A DNA stretch of 64,000 bases from Xanthobacteraceae bacterium 501b (GTDB lineage Bacteria; Pseudomonadota; Alphaproteobacteria; Rhizobiales; Xanthobacteraceae), in contig KB899087.1 in assembly GCA_000378025.1 (NCBI GenBank), positions 2,356,001-2,420,000 of the forward strand. The letters are read 5' to 3'. The position numbers and the translations under genes were made by a program. Of this stretch, positions 27,371-35,271 are shown one piece after another; the stretch's first letter is position 1, and the number at the start of each line of letters is the position of its first letter. The notes beneath the pieces are model-generated. The model was not told the origin of the DNA and made no database searches. It saw only the letters and a program-made list of their open reading frames with translations.

Positions 27371-27706
27371 CTATCGTGTGGTTTCGGCCGCGTGCGGTGC
27401 GCAGAACAGGGCGTGCATGGTGGCGATGAAGGCTTCGACACGCGGATCGGCGAGCCGGTAGAACACCTGCTTGCCCTCCTTGCGGCCGACGATCAGCCCC
27501 GCTTCGCGCAGCCCGGCGATCTGCTGCGACAGGCCGGGCTGGCGGATGCCGAGCAGATCCTCCAATTCGCGCACCGAGCGTTCGCCCTGCACCAGCGCAC
27601 AGGCCACCATCAGCCGGTCAGGATTGGACAGGGTCTTCAGGAAGGCCGAAGCCTCCCCCACCCTGGCCTTCATCTCGGCGATGTCACTGGCGGGCGTGTC
27701 GAGCAT
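27371..27706 (-). CDS. bigR: BigR/SqrR-type ArsR-family sulfide-responsive repressor
   Basis: A 111-residue winged-helix repressor. The DNA helix reads IRQPGLSQQIAGLREAGLI. Two cysteines, Cys36 (MVACALVQGE) and Cys102 (LFCAPH), sit where BigR and SqrR carry the pair that forms a disulfide or polysulfide bridge. It would release the operator at 28895-28926 when sulfide or persulfide rises. It is encoded inside the operon it should control. Confidence 0.88.
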   Translation of the reverse strand: MLDTPASDIAEMKARVGEASAFLKTLSNPDRLMVACALVQGERSVRELEDLLGIRQPGLSQQIAGLREAGLIVGRKEGKQVFYRLADPRVEAFIATMHALFCAPHAAETTR

Positions 27707-27726
27707 CGTGTCTTCCCCGGATGGCG

Positions 27727-28608
27727 TCAGTCCCACACCGCGCCCTTGAGCAGGTCGAGCGGGATCTTGAGATAACGCACCCCGTTCGATTCCGGCACCG
27801 GCAGCCGACCACCATTGGTGTTGATCTGCAAGGACTGGAGGATCAGCTTGGGCATGGCGAGGCTGCGGTCGCGCGCCTCGCGGATGGCGACGAAGGCGTC
27901 CTCGTTCCGGCAGCGCGCCATGTGGATATTGCCCGTCTTCTGTTCGGCGACGGTGGATTCCCACAAGGGTTCGCGCCCGCCCGGCTGGTAGTCATGGCCG
28001 GTGAAGAGGCGGGTCTCGTCGGGAAGCGCCAGAATGGCCTGGATCGAATTCCACAGTACCCTCGCGCTGCCGCCGGGGAAATCGGCCCGCGCGGTGCCGC
28101 TGTCGGGCATGAACAGCGTGTCGTGGACGAAGGCGGCATCGCCGATGACATAGGTGATCGAGGCCAGCGTATGGCCGGGAGAGAACATCACCCGGGCACG
28201 GATGTCGCCCACCATGAACGTCTCGCCGTCAGTGAACAGCCGGTCCCATTGCGAGCCGTCGGCGGGAAAGTCCGGCCAGTTGTAGAAGCCCTTCCAGAGC
28301 CTCTGCACGTCCTTCACCCTTTCGCCGATGGCGGTGGGGGCGCCGGTCTTCTCCTTGAGATAGGGCGCGGCGGAGAAGTGGTCGGCATGGGGGTGGGTGT
28401 CGAGAATCCACTCGACCGTGTAGCCCCGCTCGCGCACGAAGGCGAGGATGCGGTCGGCATTGAGAGAGGCGGTCTGGCCCGACTTCTCGTCGAAATCATA
28501 GACCGGGTCGACGATCGCGCACTTCTTCGTCGCCGGATCGGCGACGACATACTGGACCGACCAGGTGCGCGGATCGAAGAAGCCAGTCACTTCGGGCTTT
28601 TGCGTCAT
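27727..28608 (-). CDS. blh: Persulfide dioxygenase-type metallo-beta-lactamase (Blh)
   Basis: A 293-residue metallo-beta-lactamase-fold protein: THPHADH at 71-77, the SPGHTLAS histidine, the DTLFMPDSGTARADFPGG segment that marks persulfide dioxygenases, and TGHDY. It oxidises glutathione persulfide to sulfite. No rhodanese domain is fused, unlike some Blh/PRF forms. It lies 20 bases before the bigR gene and 36 after DUF2892. Confidence 0.87.
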   Translation of the reverse strand: MTQKPEVTGFFDPRTWSVQYVVADPATKKCAIVDPVYDFDEKSGQTASLNADRILAFVRERGYTVEWILDTHPHADHFSAAPYLKEKTGAPTAIGERVKDVQRLWKGFYNWPDFPADGSQWDRLFTDGETFMVGDIRARVMFSPGHTLASITYVIGDAAFVHDTLFMPDSGTARADFPGGSARVLWNSIQAILALPDETRLFTGHDYQPGGREPLWESTVAEQKTGNIHMARCRNEDAFVAIREARDRSLAMPKLILQSLQINTNGGRLPVPESNGVRYLKIPLDLLKGAVWD

Positions 28609-28644
28609 GGCGGGCTCCTTGACGTCAACCGGCATCGGCCAGCC

Positions 28645-28848
28645 TCACTTGCGCCCGGCCACCGGGCAGGTGGAAAGGCCGAACACGGAATAGAGTGGGC
28701 AATTGCCCATCAGCGCGGTCAGCAGCGGCACGAGGCCGATGAGGCCAATCCAGCGCAGATCGCCTTCCAGCACGAAAATCAGCGAGAGCAGGACGAGGCC
28801 GAGGACGATGCGAACGGCCTTGTCGATGGGTCCGACGTTGCGGGTCAT
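28645..28848 (-). CDS. DUF2892 small membrane protein
   Basis: A 67-residue protein with two membrane helices and the standard DUF2892 pattern: TRNVGPIDKAVRIVLGL at the start and MGNCPLYSVFGLSTCP at the end. The two cysteines are conserved in sulfide-operon members. It is the first gene after the BigR-type operator. The function is unknown; association with persulfide oxidation is consistent. Confidence 0.9.
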   Translation of the reverse strand: MTRNVGPIDKAVRIVLGLVLLSLIFVLEGDLRWIGLIGLVPLLTALMGNCPLYSVFGLSTCPVAGRK

Positions 28849-28894
28849 GGCGGTTTTCCTGGGCGCGGCAGGTCCGTTCCTGCCACTCTCTATC

Positions 28895-28926
28895 TATAAC
28901 GATTGCATTAAATTGCAATCGTTATA
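28895..28926. promoter_or_regulatory. BigR-type operator, perfect 13-bp inverted repeat
   Basis: TATAACGATTGCA (28895-28907) and TGCAATCGTTATA (28914-28926) flank the 6-base spacer TTAAAT. The AT-rich palindrome starts 47 bases upstream of the DUF2892 start, where it can cover the promoter. Only one full site is seen. Binding by the BigR-type repressor at 27371 is inferred from placement and symmetry. Confidence 0.8.
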
Positions 28927-28975
28927 TCACAAGTATAAATGCGTAAGCCTCCCCCTATCGCTGCCGCCTCTCTCG

Positions 28976-30145
28976 TCAGCGGGCGGCGGCGGGAGGCTCC
29001 AGCAGCGGCTCCAGGCGTTGGTCGGTCAGCGTCTTCAGGAACGCGACCAGCGCGTCGATGCGCCGATCATCAAGCGCGGGGCCGCTCTCAAGCTCCTTGA
29101 GTGACAGCGTGCCGGCAACCTCCGGCGGGTCCCAGGCCTCGCCGGTCTCAGGGTTGATCTGCCGCCCCGGCGCGGCGGAATTATACTTGTTGTAGAACAG
29201 GATCACCGTCCTCAGATCGTTGAAGACGCCATTGTGCATATAGGGCCCCGTCACCGCGACATTGCGCAGGCTCGGAACCTTGAACTGGCCGTCATGGGCA
29301 CGAGCCGACGCCACCTTGCCTGTCTTGCGCCGCTTGATGTCGGCCCGCGCCGCCAGGCCTCGATCCGCCGGCACGGCGAGTTCCGGGTTGGCTGGCGTGC
29401 CGATATTGTGGAAGCGGTAATTTGAGAAGGTCTCGCCCTCCCCGCCATTCGGGGTGAGCTTGTGGCACTGGCCGCAATTGGTGAACTGGTTGGAGAAGAA
29501 CAGCACCCGGCCCAGTTCCTCCTGCGGGGTCAGGGCGAGGGTACCGCGCAGATAGCGGTCATAACGGGAATCGAAGGGCGAGACGGCGGTGCTCTGCTCA
29601 TAGGCCGCCAGCGCCTGCGTGAGCGCGGCGAAGGCGCGGGTGTCATCGTCGAAAACGTCCGGGCCGAAGGTGGCGCGGAAAGCGTCGAAAGTGCCGGGCT
29701 TCTCCTTCAGCCGAGCGACGACGCTCGCCTTGTTGGGCATTGCCATCTCAACCGGGTTGAGCAGCGGCTGCCCCGCCTGGTCGGCCAGCGTCGCCGCGCG
29801 CCCGTCCCAAAACTGGCCACCCACCGGGTTGCCCTTGGCATCGGTGCCGAAGGCGGGCGCGTAGCCGGCATAGCTCACGCTCGGCGCGTTGCGGACCCCG
29901 CGCGAGACCCCGTCATCGCCCAGCGACACCGGCCCGCCGCGCGGATCGGCGAAGCCTTGGGCGGGATCGTGGCAGGTGGCGCAGGACTGGGTGCGGTGGC
30001 GCGAGAGATCGACATCGAAAAACAGCGCCTCGCCCAGCCGCACACGGGCCTCCTTGTCCGGCCCGTCCTGCTCCTCGGCCCACCCCATCGAGGCGAGCGG
30101 TAGGAGGGCAATCAGGGTCGCCAGTATGGCCATGGAGGATTTCAT
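28976..30145 (-). CDS. Di-haem cytochrome c peroxidase (CcpA/MauG family)
   Basis: A 389-residue periplasmic protein with a signal peptide (cut near GWAEE, residue 23). Two haem c sites, CATCH at 55-59 and CGQCH at 224-228, and the segments FWDGRAATLADQAGQPLLNPVEM and SLRNVAVTGPYMHNGVF define the peroxidase family. It reduces peroxide with electrons from cytochrome c. It is divergent from the dehalogenase/rhodanese pair and separated by a 306-base gap. Confidence 0.9.
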   Translation of the reverse strand: MKSSMAILATLIALLPLASMGWAEEQDGPDKEARVRLGEALFFDVDLSRHRTQSCATCHDPAQGFADPRGGPVSLGDDGVSRGVRNAPSVSYAGYAPAFGTDAKGNPVGGQFWDGRAATLADQAGQPLLNPVEMAMPNKASVVARLKEKPGTFDAFRATFGPDVFDDDTRAFAALTQALAAYEQSTAVSPFDSRYDRYLRGTLALTPQEELGRVLFFSNQFTNCGQCHKLTPNGGEGETFSNYRFHNIGTPANPELAVPADRGLAARADIKRRKTGKVASARAHDGQFKVPSLRNVAVTGPYMHNGVFNDLRTVILFYNKYNSAAPGRQINPETGEAWDPPEVAGTLSLKELESGPALDDRRIDALVAFLKTLTDQRLEPLLEPPAAAR

Positions 30146-30451
30146 GATCGGCCACCACGCCGAAGGAACGTTACGCCCGCCGCTTGTCCTGCCAGACGAG
30201 GCCCCGCACGATTGGACATTCTGACCTACCGGCCCGCCGGCCTCGCCGTCATCCATAGGAGTGCTGGGTCGACATGGAAGGGCGCGCCGCTCGTTGGATC
30301 GGCGCCCGCGTGGTCGACAATCTGAACCTTGCCATCAGTTCGTCGCCGAATTGGCACTGGCTGCGCAATGCTCTTGCCTTTCGCAGCCATATTGTTGACA
30401 GTTGGCACAATGCGGACAGCGAAGTCCGATCCCCTGCGAGGAAAGCGCCCA
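30146..30451. other. Divergent intergenic region, peroxidase and dehalogenase
   Basis: This 306-base gap contains no convincing gene. Its notable content is the TGTTGACAGTTG motif at 30393-30404, 48 bases before the dehalogenase start, flanked by an ATTGT...ACAAT inverted repeat. The part near the peroxidase gene shows no clear promoter by eye. Confidence 0.6.
30393..30404 (+). promoter_or_regulatory. TGTTGACAGTTG motif upstream of dehalogenase/rhodanese genes
   Basis: An exact copy of the 12-base motif that recurs at 36363, 36546, 42309, 44989 and 45179. TGT-TG-ACA is a short palindrome of the kind bound by FadR-type GntR proteins. It also contains TTGACA, so a plain -35 box is an alternative, but no -10 lies at 16-18 bases. 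Confidence 0.5.
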
Positions 30452-31381
30452 ATGGAAGTCGCCGAAGCCATTCCCGAACTCGTTCCCACCACACGGCTGA
30501 TGGAGGGCTTCACCTTCCAGCGCATCAAGACGCGCGGGGCCGAGATCAATGTCGCCATCGCCGGCGAGGGCCCGCCGCTGCTGCTCATACATGGCAACCC
30601 TCTGACGCTGGTCAGCTGGCACAAGGTCGCCCCCTCGCTGGCCCGCGACTTCACTGTCGTCGCCATCGACATGCGTGGCTATGGCGACAGCTCCAAGCCC
30701 GAGGGCGGCGAGGACCATTCCGGCTATTCCTTCCGGGCGCTGGGCGAGGATGCGTTCGAGGTGATGGACGCGCTCGGCCATGAACGCTTCGCCGTCGCCG
30801 GCCATGACCGTGGCGCCCGCGTCGGCTTCCGCATGTGCCTCGACCGGCCCGAGCGCATCACACGCTACGCCGCACTCGACATCGTGCCGACGCATCATGT
30901 GCTGAACAACATCACGCTCGGCTGGGCGCGCGAGAGCTATCACTGGTTCTTCATGGCGCAGAAGGCGCCGTTTCCGGAAAACCTGCTGGGCGCCGACCTC
31001 GATTATTACATGCGCTACAAGCTCAACAAGAAGGGTGTGGGGCTGGAGATATTCACACCCGAGGCGATGGACGAATATATACGCTGTGCCACCAAGGAGC
31101 AGATTCACGCCGTCTGCGAGGATTACCGCGCCACCATCACCGTCGACCTCGACATGGACACGGCGGACTATGGCAAGCGCAAGATCGCCTGCCCGACGCT
31201 GGTGATCTGGGGCACCAACAGCCATTGCGGCCGCCACTTCAAGCCGGTGGAAGCCTGGTCGGAATGGGCGGACGACCTTGTCGGCCTGCCGGTGCCGACA
31301 GGCCACTACCCGGCCGAGCACCGCCCCGACCTCATCTATGCCGCCTTCCACCGCTTCTTCCGTGGTCAGCCCGTGACATGA
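30452..31381 (+). CDS. Fluoroacetate/haloacetate dehalogenase-like alpha/beta hydrolase
   Basis: A 309-residue alpha/beta hydrolase; GAGGAAA upstream supports the ATG. The fluoroacetate dehalogenase residue set is visible: nucleophile Asp119 with Arg120 and Arg123 (GHDRGARVGF), the halide-site His164-Trp165 (SYHWFFMAQ) and Tyr225 (CEDYRAT), and base His285 (TGHYPAEH). The oxyanion segment is HGNPLTLVSWHKVAP. Hydrolysis of a C-F or C-Cl bond in a haloacetate is the family reaction; other esters or epoxides remain possible. The stop codon overlaps the rhodanese start by four bases. Confidence 0.8.
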   Translation: MEVAEAIPELVPTTRLMEGFTFQRIKTRGAEINVAIAGEGPPLLLIHGNPLTLVSWHKVAPSLARDFTVVAIDMRGYGDSSKPEGGEDHSGYSFRALGEDAFEVMDALGHERFAVAGHDRGARVGFRMCLDRPERITRYAALDIVPTHHVLNNITLGWARESYHWFFMAQKAPFPENLLGADLDYYMRYKLNKKGVGLEIFTPEAMDEYIRCATKEQIHAVCEDYRATITVDLDMDTADYGKRKIACPTLVIWGTNSHCGRHFKPVEAWSEWADDLVGLPVPTGHYPAEHRPDLIYAAFHRFFRGQPVT

Positions 31382-32967
31382 GCGCGGCAGCTTTAACGGC
31401 AGCGGCGGCGAAGGCCCGCCTGCATGAAGGCGAGGAGATCGCCTTTCTCGACGTGCGCGAGGCGGCAGCGTTCGGCGAAGGGCACCCGCTCTTCGCCGTG
31501 CCCTGCCCGTTCAGCCGGCTCGAGGCCTCCGCCCTCGCGCTGGTGCCGCGCGCCGACTGCCCGGTGCTGCTTATCGACGACGGCGATGGCATCGCCGAGA
31601 AGGCCGCGCAACGGCTGGCGGCCTGCGGCTACACCGATGTTTCCCTCGTCCAAGGCGGCCTACCGGCCTGGGACGCGGCAGGCTTTGGCGTGTTCGCCGG
31701 AGTCAATGTGCCGAGCAAAACGCTCGGCGAACTTCTGGAGCACGACCATCACCCCGCGATGATCGACGCCGCCACGCTGGCTCGCTGGCGGCGCGAGGGG
31801 CGCGCACACGCCTTCTTCGATGCCCGCCCTCCCGTCGAATACGCCAAGATGCGGATCGAGGGCGCGCGCTGCGTGCCCAATGGCGAGCTCGCCCATCGGG
31901 TCGGCGTCGCCGTGCCGGACACGGCAACGCCGATCGTCATCACCTGCGCCGGCCGCACGCGCGGCATTGTCGGTGCCCTGACACTGCGCGCCATTGGCGT
32001 GCCCAACCCGGTCTATGCGCTGGAGAATGGCACGCAGGGCTGGGCGCTCGCCGGCCTGCCGCTGGATAGGGGCGCGCAGGCCGATCCGCTCCCGGAACTG
32101 GACCGGACGCAGGCGCAGGCCAGCCGGGAAGGTGCGGCGCGCCTCATCGCCGCCGCGCAGCTCTCCACCCTCACGCCTCGCGCGGCGCAAAGCCTGCTGG
32201 ACGAGCCCGGCCGCACCAGCTTCCTGTTCGATCTGCGCAGCGCCCAGGAGCGGGCCAGCCGGCCGGTGCCGGGCGCCGTCCCCGCCCTTGCCGGCCAGTT
32301 GATCCAGGCGACGGACCAGTATGTCGGCGTCCGCCATGCGCGGCTGGTCCTGGTCGACGACACCGGCCTGCGGGCGGCGCTGGCGGCGCTGTTCCTGCGC
32401 GCGCTCGGTTACGACACGCATGTGCTAGCGCTGGACGATGCCGAGGCGGCCGAGGCCCCCGTCGTCCCCTCCCCCGCGCTCACCGCCCCCGCCCTGCCGC
32501 CGGCGATCGACGCCCGGGCGGCATGGAGCCTGGCGCAGAACGGCGTGCCGGTGCTGGATGTGCGCAGTTCCACCGAATGGGAGGCGTGGCGGCTTGACGG
32601 GGCGCGCTGGGTGCTGCGCGGCGAGCTGCCGGGCACGCTCGCGCCCTCCACGCGGCGGGTCCTTCTGCTGGGCGATGAAGCTGGCGTCGCGGCGGCAGCC
32701 TGCGAACTGAAAGCGGCTGGCATTTCCGCCCGCTGGCTACCGGCCGATGCCGACGCCTGCGCGCAGGCGGGGTGGCCGGTCGATCGCGTGCGCCGGCGCA
32801 TGAGCCGGGAGGACGCCCGCGACCGGGTCTGGTTCGTCCATGACCGGCATGACGGCAATGCGGAAGCGTCCCGCCAGTATCTCGCCTGGGAGATGGGTCT
32901 GGTCCACCAGCTGGATGAGGCCGAACGCGCCGCCTTCGGCTGGGTCCCGGTTCCCGCCCCGGCCTGA
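31378..32967 (+). CDS. Four-domain rhodanese-like protein
   Basis: A 529-residue protein made of four rhodanese folds (about 10-105, 118-260, 285-400, 410-490). Only domain 2 has the catalytic cysteine loop (ITCAGRTRG, Cys190). The loops of domains 1, 3 and 4 read LLIDDGDG, LVDDTGLR and LLGDEAG. Blocks such as FFDARPPVEYAKMRIEGA, ALENGTQGWALAGLPL and VLDVRSSTEWEAWRLDGA are typical. The ATG overlaps the stop of the dehalogenase-like gene (ATGA), so the two are translated together. Sulfur transfer from thiosulfate is likely; why it is tied to a dehalogenase is unclear. Confidence 0.85.
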   Translation: MSAAALTAAAAKARLHEGEEIAFLDVREAAAFGEGHPLFAVPCPFSRLEASALALVPRADCPVLLIDDGDGIAEKAAQRLAACGYTDVSLVQGGLPAWDAAGFGVFAGVNVPSKTLGELLEHDHHPAMIDAATLARWRREGRAHAFFDARPPVEYAKMRIEGARCVPNGELAHRVGVAVPDTATPIVITCAGRTRGIVGALTLRAIGVPNPVYALENGTQGWALAGLPLDRGAQADPLPELDRTQAQASREGAARLIAAAQLSTLTPRAAQSLLDEPGRTSFLFDLRSAQERASRPVPGAVPALAGQLIQATDQYVGVRHARLVLVDDTGLRAALAALFLRALGYDTHVLALDDAEAAEAPVVPSPALTAPALPPAIDARAAWSLAQNGVPVLDVRSSTEWEAWRLDGARWVLRGELPGTLAPSTRRVLLLGDEAGVAAAACELKAAGISARWLPADADACAQAGWPVDRVRRRMSREDARDRVWFVHDRHDGNAEASRQYLAWEMGLVHQLDEAERAAFGWVPVPAPA

Positions 32968-32999
32968 GACCGCCGCGCGGCACCTCGCTCCGCCCTCAG

Positions 33000-33029
33000 C
33001 CCCTTCCGCCAGCGGTGGAAGGGGTTTTT
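33000..33029 (+). terminator. Rho-independent terminator after the rhodanese gene
   Basis: CCCCTTCC (33000-33007), a 9-base loop and GGAAGGGG (33017-33024) followed by TTTTT. It closes the plus-strand dehalogenase/rhodanese unit. Confidence 0.88.
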
Positions 33030-33061
33030 CTTTGCTCAGTGGCCGGGGGTATCGCGCAACG

Positions 33062-33088
33062 AAAAGGGCGGGTTCGCACCCGCCCTTT
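33062..33088 (-). terminator. Rho-independent terminator after tctA
   Basis: AAAGGGCGGGT and ACCCGCCCTTT form an 11-bp stem with a 4-base loop; on the minus strand it runs into TTTT. It lies 27 bases after the tctA stop, back to back with the rhodanese terminator. Confidence 0.82.
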
Positions 33089-33114
33089 CGGTCGTCGTGG
33101 AAGAGAGAAAACCC

Positions 33115-34683
33115 TCAGCCCTTGCTCGGCGTCGTGTGCGCGGCGCGGGTTTCTTCCTGAATCTGCCGCATCGCGAGCGCCTCGGCCGCTTCTGCCCGGT
33201 TCTGCTTGCGCTTACCCCAAGCCGTCATCGCCAGCGAGATGAACATCACCGCGAAGATCGCCATCGCGCCGGGCCGCTCCAGCACATAGAGCGGGTTGCC
33301 GCCGGAGAGCTGGTAGGAGCGCAGGAACTCGGTCTCCAGCATCCGCCCGAGCAGGATGCCGACCACCACCGCCGAGACCGGGTACTGGTAGCGGTTGAGG
33401 GCGTAGCCGAGCAGGGCGAACACGAACAGCGTGATCGGGCCGGCGGCCTCGCCCGTCACCGCGAAGGTGCCCAGCGTGGCGATGACGAGGATCGCCGGCA
33501 GCACGTAGCGGGTGCGCACCTTCATGATGTTGGAGGCGACATAGATGAAGCCGATGCCCACCGCCAGCAGCACGATGGCCTGGACGATGTTGTTGAGGAT
33601 GATCGCATAGACCATCGGCTTCTGAGTCTCGATGAAGCTCGGGCCGGGCACGATGTTGTGCATCATGAACGCCGCGATCAGGATCGCGGTGGCGCCGCCG
33701 CCGGGAATGCCGAGCGCCAGCATGGTGGCCATTGAGCCGCCCTCGCCGCTCGCCACCGCCGATTCCGCCGCGATGACGCCCTTGGGGTTGCCCTTGCCGA
33801 AGGTGGCGCTGTCCTTGGCGGTGCGCTTGGTCTCGGCATAGGCGATGAGGTTGCCGATGGAGGAACCGACGCCCGGCACCGCGCCGATGATGATGCCGAT
33901 GATCGAGCCGCGCAGCAGCACGCCGGGATATTTCAGCGTGCCCCAGCAGCCCTTGAGGATCTTGCGCAGGCTCACCTCGCGCGAGCCCTCGGCCTCGATG
34001 ATGTAGTCGCGGCTGGCCAGGCTGAGCAGCTGGCTCGCCGCCAGCAGGCCGATCATCGCCGGGATCGGCGCGATGCCGTCGAGCAGCACCGGCAGGCCCA
34101 GCGTGCCGCGGGTGAAGCCGGCGGTGTTCATGCCCACCGTGCCGAGCAGGATACCGAGCGCAGCGGCCAACAGGCCACGGCTGATATAGGTGGAGCCGAG
34201 CGAGCCCAGGAGCATCATGCCCCAGATCGCCACCGCGAACATTTCCACCGGCCCGATCCGCAGCACGATGTCGGCAAGCGGCTCGATGACCAGCAGCAGC
34301 AGCACATAGCCGGCGATGCCGCACAAAGTGGAGGCGAACAGCGCATAGCCGAGCGCCTCGTTGTGCTCGCCCTTCTGCGACATGGCGTAGCCGTCGAAGG
34401 TGGTGGCGAAGGACGATGGCGAGCCCGGTATGTTCATCAGGATCGCCGGCACCGAGCCGCCGAACCCCGCCCCGGTATAGACCGAGGTGAGAAAGACGAT
34501 GGCCGAGAAGAAATCCATGTAGAGCGACATCGGCAGCACGATCGCCATCGCCATGGTGATCGAAATGCCGGGAATGGCGCTGAAGACGAGGCCGACGATC
34601 AGGCCGGGGACAATCCATCCCCAGGACCCGACTGACGTGAACATGATGCCGAGGGCATCATTGAAGGCGGAAACGTCGATCAT
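33115..34683 (-). CDS. tctA: Tripartite tricarboxylate transporter, large permease TctA
   Basis: A 522-residue membrane protein with about twelve helices. Signature segments are GLVFSAIPGISITMAMAIVLP, YTGAGFGGSVPAILMNIPGSPSSFATTFDGY and ALGIPGGGATAILIAAFMMHNIVPGP. It works with TctB and the binding protein TctC encoded upstream. TTT systems carry citrate, terephthalate and many other carboxylates, so the substrate must come from context: the neighbouring organic-acid genes. Confidence 0.93.
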   Translation of the reverse strand: MIDVSAFNDALGIMFTSVGSWGWIVPGLIVGLVFSAIPGISITMAMAIVLPMSLYMDFFSAIVFLTSVYTGAGFGGSVPAILMNIPGSPSSFATTFDGYAMSQKGEHNEALGYALFASTLCGIAGYVLLLLVIEPLADIVLRIGPVEMFAVAIWGMMLLGSLGSTYISRGLLAAALGILLGTVGMNTAGFTRGTLGLPVLLDGIAPIPAMIGLLAASQLLSLASRDYIIEAEGSREVSLRKILKGCWGTLKYPGVLLRGSIIGIIIGAVPGVGSSIGNLIAYAETKRTAKDSATFGKGNPKGVIAAESAVASGEGGSMATMLALGIPGGGATAILIAAFMMHNIVPGPSFIETQKPMVYAIILNNIVQAIVLLAVGIGFIYVASNIMKVRTRYVLPAILVIATLGTFAVTGEAAGPITLFVFALLGYALNRYQYPVSAVVVGILLGRMLETEFLRSYQLSGGNPLYVLERPGAMAIFAVMFISLAMTAWGKRKQNRAEAAEALAMRQIQEETRAAHTTPSKG

Positions 34684-34693
34684 CGAGCGCGCC

Positions 34694-35206
34694 TCACAGC
34701 AGGGTCGTGTGCATGGGATAGGAGATCAGGGCGCGGAAGCCGTAGATCGTGACCAGTGTCACGGCGAGCGAGAAGAACAGCAGGTGCAAAGGTCGCCGCT
34801 CGCCGCAAATGGCCATGGCCGCAGCGGCGAACAGGAAGATGGCGATGTCGAAGCCGATGACGTCGAGCAGGAACACCATCAGCCCGAGCGACACGCCGAG
34901 CGCCGCCATGCGGATCACATCCGCGCGGTCCGTGGACAGGCTCACGGCGAACGGGTCGTTCTCGGATGTGGGCTTGGCCGCCTCGCGCGCCTCCACCTTG
35001 TGGAAGCATTGCGGCAGGATGAACAGGTACATCGCCAGCGCGAAGATCGCCACCGGCTGCACAAGAAGCAGATTGTTCACGCTCAGCGACACGCTGCGGG
35101 CATCCAGAAGATACCAGAAGACGAGCGCCGCGATGAACGTGATGAGCGCGAGATGGCCATAGTCGATGGCATAGCTGTGCCGACCGATGCGCATCTTCAT
35201 CTCCAT
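34694..35206 (-). CDS. tctB: Tripartite tricarboxylate transporter, small permease TctB
   Basis: A 170-residue protein with four membrane helices (about 18-36, 47-66, 105-130, 140-162), the usual TctB layout. Several in-frame ATGs cluster at the start; the one at 35194 has GGAG six bases upstream and may be the true start. It ends ten bases before tctA. Confidence 0.85.
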   Translation of the reverse strand: MEMKMRIGRHSYAIDYGHLALITFIAALVFWYLLDARSVSLSVNNLLLVQPVAIFALAMYLFILPQCFHKVEAREAAKPTSENDPFAVSLSTDRADVIRMAALGVSLGLMVFLLDVIGFDIAIFLFAAAAMAICGERRPLHLLFFSLAVTLVTIYGFRALISYPMHTTLL

Positions 35207-35271
35207 TCGTCGGAGGAGGGAGAATGAAGGCGGGCGCGCAACACGGGCAGCCCGCCTTCCACTGATGCGGC

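Noticed and set aside
30395-30400. TTGACA inside the shared motif read as an ordinary -35 box
   Set aside because: No acceptable -10 lies 16-18 bases downstream at 30393, 36363 or 45179, and the palindromic ATTGTCAACAAT form fits an operator better. It remains an alternative.
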